This document shows positions 19,901-28,514 of a stretch of 64,000 nucleotides of DNA, in pieces. The notes below the pieces were generated by a model, which was given only the letters and a program-made list of their open reading frames with translations, was not told the DNA's origin and did no database searches. Where the stretch lies: the NCBI GenBank assembly GCA_030068145.1, contig JAPJBO010000083.1:365995-429994 (forward strand), read 5' to 3'. The position numbers were made by a program, and so were the translations under genes. The first letter of the stretch is position 1; each line of letters begins with the position of its first letter. The stretch comes from Diplonema papillatum (lineage: Eukaryota > Euglenozoa > Diplonemea > Diplonemida > Diplonemidae).

Positions 19901-21990
19901 GAGAAGACGACAGGGTGCTCGTCCGAGAAAATGGCGAAGTCATTCCCCCTGCGGAACTCGGGCCCCTCCGCCCGCCTGCGCTCACGGCGGACGGCGAGGC
20001 GCTTGCTGCCGTGTTGCTCTGAGAAGACGACAGGGCACTGAAGATCTAGAGGCACCGGCTTGCTGCCTTGTTGTTGTTGCTCTGGGAACATGCCCGGGTA
20101 CTGAAGATCTAGAAGCTTCGGTTTGCTGCCTTGTTGCTGTTGCTCCGAGAACACGGCAGGGCGCTGGCGATTTGGAGGCTTCGGCTTGCTGTCTTGTTGT
20201 TGTTGCTCTGAGAACATGACGGGGTGCTGAAGATCTAGAGGCTTCGGTTTGCTGCCTTGTCGCTGTTGCTTTGAGAAGACGGCAGGGCGCTGCGGATTTG
20301 GAGACGCGCCGCCTTGATCCGAGAAAACGGCGAACTCGTTCGCCCTGCGGAACGACTCAGCCCGCCCGCCCCCCCGCCTGCTCGCGGCGCGGGCCCGCTC
20401 GTGCTCGCGGCGGGCGGCGAGGCGCCGGAGCAGCAGCGCACGGCGGCGGGCCGCCGCCGCCCGCGCCTCGGCGACGAAGGCCGGCAGCGGCGTCGTCGCC
20501 GGGCGGAACGGGCACTGCGCCTCGAACAGCTCGTCGTTGACCTCCGGGTCCCGGCTCAGCCGCGCCAGCTCCGGCGGCGCCGCCCGCGCGTGCTCGTACA
20601 GCCGCGCGAACACTTTCGCGCGCCGACGGACGGGCGGCTTTGGGTTCGGGTTCGGGTTCTCTTCGGCTCCCGGGTCTTTGTCCTCCGGAGAGTCAGCGGC
20701 TGCGGGCTGGCGGCCGGCCTTTCCTGCGGGAGGGGGAGTGTTCGGGTTCTCTTCTGCTCGAGATCCGGCGGCGCCCGGGCCTTCGTCCTCCAGAGAGTCG
20801 GCGGCTGCCGGCCGGCAGCCGGCCTTTCCTGCGGGAGGGGGAGTGTTCGGGTTCTCTTCTGCTCGAGATCCGGCGGCGCCCGGGCCTTCGTCCTCCAGAG
20901 AGTCGGCGGCTGCCGGCCGGCGGCCGGCCTCTCCGGTGGGAGGGGGGGTGGCTCGGGATCCGGCGGTGCCTGACCCTTTGTCCTCCGAAGAGTCAGCAGC
21001 TGCCGGCCGGCAGCCGGCCTCTCCTGCGGGAGCGGGCTGCGGAGAGGCTCCCGCTGGGCTTGCCCGTCGCTCGCCTGGTTCCAGAGCTCGCGCTGCCGCT
21101 GCGTCCGCTGCCCCTGCTGTGGCTGCTTCGCCCACCACCCCCAACGGAAGGCCTTGCGGATGATCTTGGCACGGCCCGCCTTCCTGCTGCTGTTCTTGCT
21201 GTTGTAGCTGCTGTAGCTGCTGTAGCTGCTGCTGGGGTTCGCAGGGTCCTGGGGGTCGAAGAGGGTTCGGCGGCTGCCGGTCGGCGGGCGGCGGCGGCGT
21301 CGGCGACCGGGCGGGCGCCGCCTTCGCCTGCCGACGAGACGCGGCGGGGTTGGGAGAGCGGCTGGACAGCTGCTTGACCTTCCGCTCCTCGTCCTGCTCC
21401 CGCCGCGCACGCCGGCCGAGGCGGGCGTGGGCCTCCGCGTGCAGCCGGGTCCCAGCTTCAACGGTGGACCGGCGGGCCGGCGGCTGGTCTGCCACCGGGG
21501 CCTTCCAGCCCGCAGCGGGTCCCGCGTACGTGTTCGTGAGGTCGCCCATACGGGCCCGCTGGCAGTGGTGGGCGACGTCTGCTGCCAGCCGGGCTTGCTT
21601 CTGCTGCTCGCAATCGCTTCGGATTGCTTCTTTGGTGAGAGCCTTCTGCCGCTGCGTCGCGTCGTTGTATAGCGTGTCGAACACGTCGCTCTTGCACCGC
21701 TGGCGCTGGTGGTGGGAGTCCGAGAGGATGCGCGGCGTGAAGGTGCACTCGGCCAGCTCCCGCAGCTGCTCTCGCTCGCGGCGCCTGAACAGCAGCTGGC
21801 GCTCGCGCAGTGCGTCGGCCCGCTTGCTGAGCTCGTCGGTGTAGAGCACGTGCTCCCACGAGAACACGCCTTCCCGCATCCCCTTCCGCTGCGCCCTCCC
21901 GCTCTTCGTTATCGTCGGCTTGAACGTGCACGCTGCCGGCTCGCGAGCCTCAGCATGAGACCGCCGCCTCGGCACGCTACTTCGTCGCAC
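16939..21990 (-). CDS. Giant repetitive protein with CTF-x-P motifs
   Basis: A 1683-residue single open frame. The N-terminal ~210 residues are basic with helical, coiled-coil-like stretches and two motifs, ACTFKPTI (about residue 20) and ECTFTPRI (about 80). A weaker CPFRPAT follows near residue 500. Such Cys-Thr-Phe-x-Pro motifs recur in large flagellar and cytoskeletal proteins of protists. Next come Pro-rich repeats (PPPAGKAGCRPAAADS type), spaced RPAVFSEQQQQ-type repeats, then nine near-identical 18-residue units SSIQRSVFSEQHGGKPKP. The C-terminal half is acidic and Ser-rich (EPFAHTRRHLGF-type repeats). No enzyme domain was seen. An axonemal or cytoskeletal scaffold is inference. The long frame across varied codons supports a real gene. 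Confidence 0.75.
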   Translation of the reverse strand: MRRSSVPRRRSHAEAREPAACTFKPTITKSGRAQRKGMREGVFSWEHVLYTDELSKRADALRERQLLFRRREREQLRELAECTFTPRILSDSHHQRQRCKSDVFDTLYNDATQRQKALTKEAIRSDCEQQKQARLAADVAHHCQRARMGDLTNTYAGPAAGWKAPVADQPPARRSTVEAGTRLHAEAHARLGRRARREQDEERKVKQLSSRSPNPAASRRQAKAAPARSPTPPPPADRQPPNPLRPPGPCEPQQQLQQLQQLQQQEQQQEGGPCQDHPQGLPLGVVGEAATAGAADAAAARALEPGERRASPAGASPQPAPAGEAGCRPAAADSSEDKGSGTAGSRATPPPTGEAGRRPAAADSLEDEGPGAAGSRAEENPNTPPPAGKAGCRPAAADSLEDEGPGAAGSRAEENPNTPPPAGKAGRQPAAADSPEDKDPGAEENPNPNPKPPVRRRAKVFARLYEHARAAPPELARLSRDPEVNDELFEAQCPFRPATTPLPAFVAEARAAAARRRALLLRRLAARREHERARAASRRGGGRAESFRRANEFAVFSDQGGASPNPQRPAVFSKQQRQGSKPKPLDLQHPVMFSEQQQQDSKPKPPNRQRPAVFSEQQQQGSKPKLLDLQYPGMFPEQQQQGSKPVPLDLQCPVVFSEQHGSKRLAVRRERRRAEGPEFRRGNDFAIFSDEHPVVFSKQQGSTPKPLDRQCPVVFSEQHQQSSKLKPLDLQYPVVFSEQQGSEPEPADLQYPVVSLEQQGRKPKPLDPQCPVVFSEQHGGNRLAVRRERSRSARRAAARGQGLELFRRGDFVIFSDQLAGTPSSIQRPVVFSEQGGGKPKPSSIQRSVFSEQHGGKPKPSSIQRSVFSEQHGGKPKPSSIQRSVFSEQHGGKPKPSSIQRSVFSEQHGGKPKPSSIQRSVFSEQHGGKPKPSSIQRSVFSEQHGGKPKPSSIQRSVFSEQHGGKPKPSSIQRSVFSEQHGGKPKPSSIQRSVFSEQHGGKPKPSSIQRSVFPEQQGSAPEPSALQRPAMTTNQGPLIPRREGSERRAVTTEDYGHTERSMERYNLNAGPIPSGATGHQLCRSVSGETDDANGRRSDATEGECHARSTAASPYSAGVHEPSVAQGCASASPYHGKERSRLGVKVCSLPISSGDEGRLIATVEQIGRSNARPEAASRGQVVQERASVSQCRRHANNDESGHVQARILRCRSEPVATGNRVLRQEEESSPTACTREATPVPVAAKRETRDRSIESGVQAPQAAAQQNDGGSHWLPDSWGGQKFKGREDPADVEFDVIANDPFSHTRRHLGFDTQDPAQVKSQSRRSYADGTRDDGGAIHVSAILDEPVAQTRVCNMDHPAQEGCVEDNDVDDDEGDVSAIICEPFAHKTRPLGLHGDIPASQNEHVCVEDEDNDEGNASAIVYEPFAHNTRSLGFNDDLPAQVDSQSEHGYIEGEDVDEEEAEESPFETDELKASQGSHRHERHSSQGRSEGQEERKTSAVDGEETRCVPQHFITQKRRALERVDPTQLGSATESETTAEPDAETDGDGPAEAGVRAVGRSPGSNHAWLRAEGARSDGRSGPGRAAQKGSRGECEANADASSELGSPCATAALFHHPAPSERSHSGPPAGFLGSFPFAHHSRPFEQYVSVSPPDRLAGEHAPGAAGIRRSSSGGTCGSDDNLRLHS
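18940..19510 (-). repeat. In-frame 54-bp coding minisatellite
   Basis: About ten copies of a 54-bp unit encoding SSIQRSVFSEQHGGKPKP. Copies are almost identical at DNA level, including synonymous sites, so expansion or homogenisation is recent. Confidence 0.95.
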
Positions 21991-22029
21991 TCGTCTTCTG
22001 CGCGGACCCGGCTCCTGTGGGAGGTGAGA

Positions 22030-22062
22030 ATCTTAAAGGGGGGGGGTCGAGTAATAACACTG
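22030..22062 (+). repeat. G-run followed by a TCGARTAATAACA motif
   Basis: GGGGGGGGTCGAGTAATAACA here resembles GGGGTCGAATAATAACA at about 24434-24450, so it is probably an end of the same small element. Confidence 0.4.
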
Positions 22063-22439
22063 TGTTTAATTCTCCTTCGGTGCGGTTGCCTTCGGAGCCA
22101 TAGGCGCCGCTCCGGTGTGCGAATTAAACTCATATTTAATGCGCTGTTCTACCAAACGGACCTCGGCTACGTTCCTTGGTCGGACCGCTGACGCTACGGG
22201 ATCCTCGGTTGTGCTCCTTAGCTGGATTGCTAGCTCGATGGGATGAGCTGGCCGGCGTGTGGGCACGGGCGAATGTGGCCGCCATATGGCGGCTGCGGTT
22301 GCGGGCCGGGCCGGCGCGACCGCGAGCAGACAGGCTGCGTGCGCGACCACCGTTAGCTGGCTTGCGCTGCCGTGGCCATTCACGCGGTACCATGGGATTG
22401 TCCCTTCGCTGGGCAGCCTAGCAATCCAGGGACACAGAC

Positions 22440-22868
22440 CTACACCGTCGGCATCTGAACGCGCAGCCATGAGCAGCTGGGACAGACAGCCGGCACACAG
22501 CTAGATCGCCGCGCCCTTCGACGTGTACACGTGTGAACACAGTGCGGGTCGCGTAAAACTTCCTCGTCGTACCTTCGAACCATTTCTACGTCGCCCATGG
22601 TGACGACTTGGTCCGGATCCAATCCTCGCATTGTGGGTGCCGTAGGTGTTGCCGTTTCGCCCGGCCGGGACATGCTGGTTGAGGTCCTGCAGCACCCCCC
22701 GCCTGGCCCCGGTACGCAGAGGACGCCGTAGTACGAAGAGTACATGGGAGAGGGCATAGCAGCTCGGACCCACCCCTTCGCTAACGGTATTTCCTTCAGC
22801 AGGGAGAAGACCTCTACCGGACAAGCACAGACCCGGTCTGGGGCGCCATCCGGAGCACTCGGTAGCAA
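22440..22868 (-). CDS. Small unrecognised ORF, doubtful
   Basis: A 142-residue frame with a mixed composition (YSSYYGVLCVPGP, TMGDVEMVRRYDEEVLRD, then a CVHTCTRRRARR basic end). It could be an exon, but no domain or splice partner was identified. Confidence 0.22.
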   Translation of the reverse strand: MLPSAPDGAPDRVCACPVEVFSLLKEIPLAKGWVRAAMPSPMYSSYYGVLCVPGPGGGCCRTSTSMSRPGETATPTAPTMRGLDPDQVVTMGDVEMVRRYDEEVLRDPHCVHTCTRRRARRSSCVPAVCPSCSWLRVQMPTV

Positions 22869-23504
22869 GAGGGGGACCAGATCAATTTCGTCGATGCGGT
22901 TCTCTTTCCCCTGGGGCGGCCGCCCGACCTCATGGGCTTACCGGGAGGGCCCCTCTAGACCAGCGGTGATACGCACACACCCAAGTGTTGTGCCGTTTTA
23001 ATTGGTGAACGGTCAAATATTCACCAATTCTGAGCTGAAAACTTCACTAATTTGCCTCCACTAATAACCCCATTTCCGGTAATTTCTTCTACTCTCTGGT
23101 ACAATATCCGTTTGAGCATTCCACACCACCCACTCGTTGCCGAGCGAAACACAAGACGAGGACGAGGTGCGCACAACACGGCGGTGAAAAAAGGAATCCG
23201 GAGGGCCTCCCTCAAGGTCTCATAACCCTGTTTGCGGAGTCTTACCTCCCTTTCCCGCCGTTTTCATTTGGGGAAGCGTCGAAGCACCAGCTTCGACTGA
23301 CACCAATTGCATGCGTACGCGAACTTAGACCCCCCCCCCCAACAAAGCTAAAAGCATCTGCAGAATACCACGAATGCCTCCAGACAAAACCCCGTTTCAC
23401 ATTTCACTTCTTTTCTACTTAACAACTTCGCGTTCTCGCGTCTTCGAAGATGCTAGCATTGCACAAGCATTGGAGACAGTGGGGTTTTGTCTACTCAAGC
23501 TAAA

Positions 23505-23798
23505 GGGGGGAAAATGTTTCTTGGGTTTGAAGAGCGCGTGGTGCTTGCACCACTGAGGCCAGGTTATTTAACCGCGGATTTAGTGAAGGATTGTTCAGGA
23601 AACGGTCGCGAGCGAAACCCGACCAGGTAACGACCATTTCACTGTCTTCTTTGTTTTGTGATGCGAACATCACGAGGTGCTGTCCGAAGACACCGCCCAC
23701 GTGAGCACTGTTAAGCAGCGGTTGCCAGATACTCCCGTAGCACCTATTCACGGGTTTGCAGGGGCAAAAAGGAAGCCCGGGTTGGGGAGGGTGGTGGG
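23505..23798 (+). repeat. 294-bp direct repeat, left copy
   Basis: Differs from 24129-24422 at only two positions that I could see (ACCACTGA/ACCGCTGA and GGGGCAAAAA/GGGGTAAAAA). The copies are separated by 330 bp. Neither has TG..CA ends, and the spacer has no polymerase or integrase, so this is more likely a recent duplication than a pair of LTRs. Confidence 0.92.
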
Positions 23799-24128
23799 TT
23801 TGGTGCGTAGTATTCTTCTTTTTTTGTTCTTTCTCGGTTCTGGTGGTGCTGCTCCTTCCTTCTCGTCCTGTGTTGGGTTACGACTTTTTTTGTTCTTTAT
23901 CGGTTCTGAGCGTTTCCATATGCCTTTTCCTGCTTTGACATGCAGTCCCTTCCAAACTGTACCTCTCTTGGTGTTCGGGGGTTGGGCCGTATGGTAACGT
24001 CTCGGGAAACGAAGTTTGTGGCGTCACAAAAGCGACAGGTTGCCAAAGCAACCGGGTGCCGAGCTTAAGCAAGGCGTTTGTCAATGGAGAACCAGTCCTG
24101 TGCCGTTTTAGGGCCGGCAGGTCTCAAC

Positions 24129-24422
24129 GGGGGGAAAATGTTTCTTGGGTTTGAAGAGCGCGTGGTGCTTGCACCGCTGAGGCCAGGTTATTTAACCGCG
24201 GATTTAGTGAAGGATTGTTCAGGAAACGGTCGCGAGCGAAACCCGACCAGGTAACGACCATTTCACTGTCTTCTTTGTTTTGTGATGCGAACATCACGAG
24301 GTGCTGTCCGAAGACACCGCCCACGTGAGCACTGTTAAGCAGCGGTTGCCAGATACTCCCGTAGCACCTATTCACGGGTTTGCAGGGGTAAAAAGGAAGC
24401 CCGGGTTGGGGAGGGTGGTGGG
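24129..24422 (+). repeat. 294-bp direct repeat, right copy
   Basis: See the left copy at 23505-23798. A more diverged relative of its core (AGCGCGTGGTGCTTGC..CACC..GGCCAG) lies at about 50895-50935. The right end runs straight into a G run. Confidence 0.92.
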
Positions 24423-24437
24423 GGGGGGGGGGGGGGG

Positions 24438-24558
24438 TCGAATAATAACAGTTATTTGACACACGTCTGGTTGTCTAAAAACACTACCACTATTTGATCC
24501 TGCTATCTATATGTTCTATATATGTTCGGCTACCCGGAACTTTTGTTATTATTCGACA
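24438..24558. mobile_element. Short terminal-inverted-repeat element (MITE-like)
   Basis: Ends GTCGAATAATAACA and TGTTATTATTCGAC are perfect inverted repeats around about 90 bp of AT-rich DNA. Immediately after it lies AAATCGAATAATAATGG, a second partial end. A related left end is at 22045. Confidence 0.6.
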
Positions 24559-24948
24559 AATCGAATAATAATGGAGGCTTAATGTCAGCTAATTTCGTGC
24601 AAGCGTCGGCAGAAGCGAACCCTACCTAACATTATCCTTCGATTTTCCCACCTACCCACCCCCAGAAAAAGGAAGGAAATAGAAAGGTGACTTGGGATAA
24701 CGGGCAGCTCTCCTCCCGAAGGGATGAGTTTACCGATAAGAATGGGAAGGTCTCACTGGAGCCTTCCCTACAACTACCTCCCGCCCCCCCCCCCCCCCCC
24801 AGGTTTCGTACGAACGAAAGAAGACGAGAGGAAACTGGCAACGGAGTGACTGGGGACGCTACCCCCTCGCCCTCTGTGGTGTACAGCATTACGTACACCT
24901 GTATCAAAGTCAGCTGACAGACAGTAACGCTATCTTCTTGTCTCGAGA
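24559..24948. other. Intergenic, nothing recognised
   Basis: Contains a run of about 18 C near 24784-24801; no gene identified. Confidence 0.4.
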
Positions 24949-25040
24949 AGTTGTTTTCTTGCACTCGAGTTTTCCAGATTGCACTCGAGCCCTACGGGCT
25001 CGAGTGGCAATCTGGAAAACTCTCGTGCAAGAACACAACT
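24949..25040. ncRNA. Near-perfect 45-bp hairpin, candidate small-RNA precursor or foldback
   Basis: The arms AAGTTGT..TCTTGCAC, GAGTTTTCCAGATTGC and CACTCGAGCCC pair with their complements across a 3-base TAC loop. I count about four mismatches or bulges over some 45 pairs. The size and bulge pattern resemble a pre-miRNA-like hairpin. A foldback element is the alternative. No transcription evidence is available. Confidence 0.45.
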
Positions 25041-25114
25041 TTTCTCTCGGCGAATAAATAGCTATTACGGTATTGTTCGCTGCCACCAAACTTGTTTTGT
25101 TGCAAAGAACGTAC

Positions 25115-25351
25115 CTTGGGCGGCGTGCAGGAACTCCAGTCCGACGAGGTTTCCGAGGAGCTGGTTTCGACCGATGTCGTAGAGCTGCTGTCGGAACTGT
25201 CTGAAAATCCGTCTAAGTTGATGAACCCCCGTGGCGAAGGGACTGATCTGCGGCGTACGATGGTCTCGCCCCTATGACCAGCCCATTGCATGTGCACGTT
25301 GCCCGGCCGTTCCTGCCGCCTGAATCTGCAGTTGACAGCCGACGTCGACAT
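25115..25351 (-). CDS. Possible first exon of a Ser-rich protein
   Basis: A 79-codon frame from ATG at 25351, Arg-rich at first and then Ser-rich (DGFSDSSDSSSTTSVETSSS), ending in CCCAAG before GTACGTTC, a good 5' splice site. No following exon was found with confidence. Confidence 0.3.
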
Positions 25352-26756
25352 ATGTTTACTCTTCTGTAAACCTGTTATTGGCTTTGTAACGGGCTTTGAA
25401 CAGGTTTGCTGCGTGCGAACTGGTGTTCAGACTTCAGCTAGCGCGGAGACGAAGCCCACTCGCGTCCCGCGTGTCAATGTGTTCTGCCTAAATGGATTCC
25501 TTCTGAAGTAGGAGTGCGCACGACTCCGGGAGTTATTGACCCCACGCAACGAGGCCTTCGACGAAGCTCAGAAGGGAACCGCTAAGGAATTCTGCATTGA
25601 TTCTTCCTTGCTCATGCACTGTCATTGCGCCAGTATCTCGTCGGTTTCCTTCGCAGCCTCGCTGTCTCTCGCCCGCCCATCGCGATGTACGGATAACGAG
25701 AAGGGAAAGAAAAAACTACATAAACTGCTGTCGACGTATGGAGCAGACGTTTTGAAGGCACTGCAGAACGGAAAAAGCGCAACCAAACACCCTCACGGTG
25801 GTGGAAGCAGGAACGACCGCTGCCAGCAAAAAAGGCAAGAGACGAGTTAGAGTGCAGGGACCACCTCTCCCGGAGAGCAGCTTCCGGTCTCGTCGCTTCT
25901 TTTGGTACTGCTCCGGCAGGCGTAAGTCGCTCCGGAGGCGCGCTGCGGGCCGCGGCTCTGACTACGGCGGGTGCCGGGGGGGTTCCGGTCGGCGGCTGAG
26001 CTCGCAGGGGGATCACCGTCGTGCTAAGCTGCGGGCCCTCTTCTTCTTTGCAACCACGCGGCCTGCGGCGGCGGGAGGATGGAACAGGAATCACGTGGAG
26101 AGGGGAGGGTGGGGCAGAGGGGCACGAATCGTAGATGGTGCCTCGGAAACGAACGCCGTCCGTATATCGTCCGCCCCTTCTGAGGCAGTCTGCCCAATTT
26201 TGATGGACTGCAAGGCGGTGATAACCTGATAGACCGCGGTCGACCACACAGGGAAAGGAGACTCGACAGCAAACAAACATCATGGGGCGGGGGGGGCGAA
26301 CTTCTCGGATGCTTTGACACTCGTCCACTCGAATCAATCATGGGACTGAGAGTCGCCGGCAATAACGTTGATCTACCCGCGGCCGGTTGTGCGTCCCACA
26401 GCGGTGGTCAGGACCAGCCAAGCACGGCGGGGACATGACCTTCGCGCGCACTAGAACTAGTTCTAGTGCGCTTTCTACTACGAACACTATAAAAAAAAGG
26501 GGGGGGGTGGAAAGCGAACCTGTTTGAGCACGGTTCACACGTTCGGTACTGGGCATGAAGGACTTCAAGCCTCGACGCAAAAGGGGCAGAGCAAGGCCGT
26601 GACAGGCACTGTCACGAACGAGAAGCACGGAGGCTCGTGGAGCAAGTGCGCGCAGACTAGCGTTACTTCGACTGGATGCAGAAGCAGAGGGCCGCTCCAG
26701 TGCTGCTTTGCAGAGAAATTTTGTTGAAGGCTGACCGCCACTAAAGCCAGTTTCAC
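25352..26756. other. Intergenic, with a perfect 26-bp palindrome
   Basis: At 26446-26471 the sequence GCGCACTAGAACTAGTTCTAGTGCGC is a perfect palindrome without a loop. No gene was recognised elsewhere; the long minus-strand frame at 25612-26337 has no recognisable domain. Confidence 0.5.
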
Positions 26757-26850
26757 CTCCAGCCCATTTACCCCCTGAGACTTCGCAACTGGCAGTCTCC
26801 TCAAGTATTTCCTACAAAGCAGGTGCTTATACAGAAAGAAAACGGAACGT
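26757..26850 (+). repeat. SINE-like repeat B, 3'-end copy
   Basis: CTGGCAGTCTCCTCAAGTAT then TTCCTACAAAGCAGGTGCTT and ATACAGAAAG. Only the 3' half of repeat B is present. Confidence 0.6.
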
Positions 26851-26855
26851 GGTCC

Positions 26856-27212
26856 TCAAGACGTGAAAAATGGGGGCTGCCTCAATGCACGACGGATGCC
26901 TCGCACAGCCGGACGCGCGGAAGATGAGAAAATGGGGTCTTCGGTGCGTGCCGCTCGACAGTGCCTCAAAGTGGAAACGGACTTTCCTCCGGAGGGGCCC
27001 ATGCATGAAAGATTCGTATCTGCAGTTCGCCTACGATCAGACAGGTGCAACACTGCCAGGAAGAATCGCTGCAGTTTACCTACGATCAGACAGGTCTGTT
27101 GATGGTCCAGCGGTACTGGCTGCTGTGCCGGATCTGTGCCATGCTTGTACAGAGGCGCAACACCACACAGGCTCAGACAGTTTGGCCATGCTGTCCGGTG
27201 GACGCTATCCAT
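26856..27212 (-). pseudogene. Remnant of a non-LTR retrotransposon ORF
   Basis: The stretch WPNCLSLCGVAPL..KLQRFFLAVL matches WPPCLRLCGVVPL..RLQRFFVAVL of the retroelement at 61303-64000, at the segment after the zinc-knuckle and before RNase H. The RNase H domain is absent, so this is a short degraded copy of a related element. Confidence 0.65.
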
Positions 27213-27884
27213 ACTGCTCTTTCCGTATATCCTTCTGTTTCACACCAGTGCGCACCCTGCTGCGCGATGCAAAGCAAACGTAGAACTCCCCCAGCAATAA
27301 TCCTCGAATGTCTGCCTTTACCGCGACGCAGGCCGCTAGACTTCAAAACAGGGGCAAGGGTGGATGGGCAAGCGAGGAGTGAGCATACGAAGAAGGATAG
27401 CCTTGTGCCTCTAACACGCGCATGCTTGGTGCAAAAAAGAAAGGGCGAACGCCACGATGGTAGACCTAGGAACTAGGTAGGAAGCGGCCAGAAAAAAAAG
27501 AGAAACAGACCTCAAGACACGCGCAAGGAGCGCTGTGTCGAGGGCAGGCGTTGGTACTTGGATCGGGGGAGACAGTCTCGGTTAGTAGGGGGAAGGTGGG
27601 GGGATTGCAAGAACGTGCTTGAAATGGTAATGTGCTCAACGCCGCGCAGGTCGTGTCCACTGTGGTTTGGTCCTTGAAGCCACGGACACGTGAGATGGAT
27701 GATCATCAGCGGAGAACCTGAGTGTCTGCAGACAGGACATCGGCGTGAGCCTGGTTGGTGAGGCGGCTGTCCGAGCAGCCAGCTAAGAATCAGCTGAAAG
27801 TTTCGAGGCTGCGGCTCGAGGGCACGCTTTATTTTTACGGTGGCGAAAGAGGTGCCCAACCTCGGCAGAGCACAGTGGACGTGG

Positions 27885-28285
27885 GCTGCTGTGCACATTT
27901 CCGAGGTGCGGTGCTCGTCCTCGACGGAGGACTCTGCGCCAGGAATGCATGCTTCCCTCCGAGGAAACAGAGCACTCGACCCGAATTTGTTCTCTTGCAA
28001 CACGGACGGCCCCCCCATTTGCCGGGGGGGCACTTGTGTGTTTCGACGAGATTCGCTTGGTGCCGCTGCTGCTGCTGCTGCTGCTACAGCGAGGCGTACA
28101 CAGCGTCCGTGACGGCCTTCCTGGGAGGGTTGCAGTCGGTCCACTTTTTGGACTGGAACAACGCTTGCTCGATAAGAACCTCGATGCCCTCCCCCTGTGG
28201 CTCCGGACGCGGCCGCGTGGTTCAGGAGGACGGTGCGGAGCGGGGCGTAGGCCATTTCGACGACGCCCTTGCACAGCTGCGGCGC
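27885..28285 (-). pseudogene. Duplicate of the AROM 3' end plus downstream flank
   Basis: Repeats about 28278-28710: downstream sequence (CGAGGTGCGGTGCTCGTCCT..TTGTTCTCTTGCAAC..GATT..CCGGGGG) followed by GCTGCTACAGCGAGGCGTAC and the last ~55 codons of the shikimate dehydrogenase domain. The CTG run before the stop is longer (about seven versus four triplets), and small deletions shift the frame. It has no start codon and is clearly non-functional as an enzyme. Confidence 0.88.
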
Positions 28286-28514
28286 GCGCCTGTCCGTCTG
28301 CACACGTTTCGAGGTGCGGTGCTCGTCCTTTTTTGACGGGAGGACCTCCCCTGCCTGGCGTTGCCGAAAGAAAAAGCTGCGCCAGAAACGCGTGTTTTGT
28401 TTCCCTCCGAGGAACGATTCACCCCGGACCGTATTTGTTCTCTTGCAACGCGGACAGCCCCCGATTTGCCGGGGGTCCTTGTGTTTCGCCCGACGCTTGG
28501 TGCCGCTGCTGCTG

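Noticed and set aside
23505-24422. LTR retrotransposon
   Set aside because: The repeats lack TG..CA ends, the 330-bp spacer has no primer-binding site, polypurine tract or polymerase coding.
25612-26337. 241-codon minus-strand frame as a gene
   Set aside because: Composition drifts along its length, no domain, and no splice sites linking it to neighbours.
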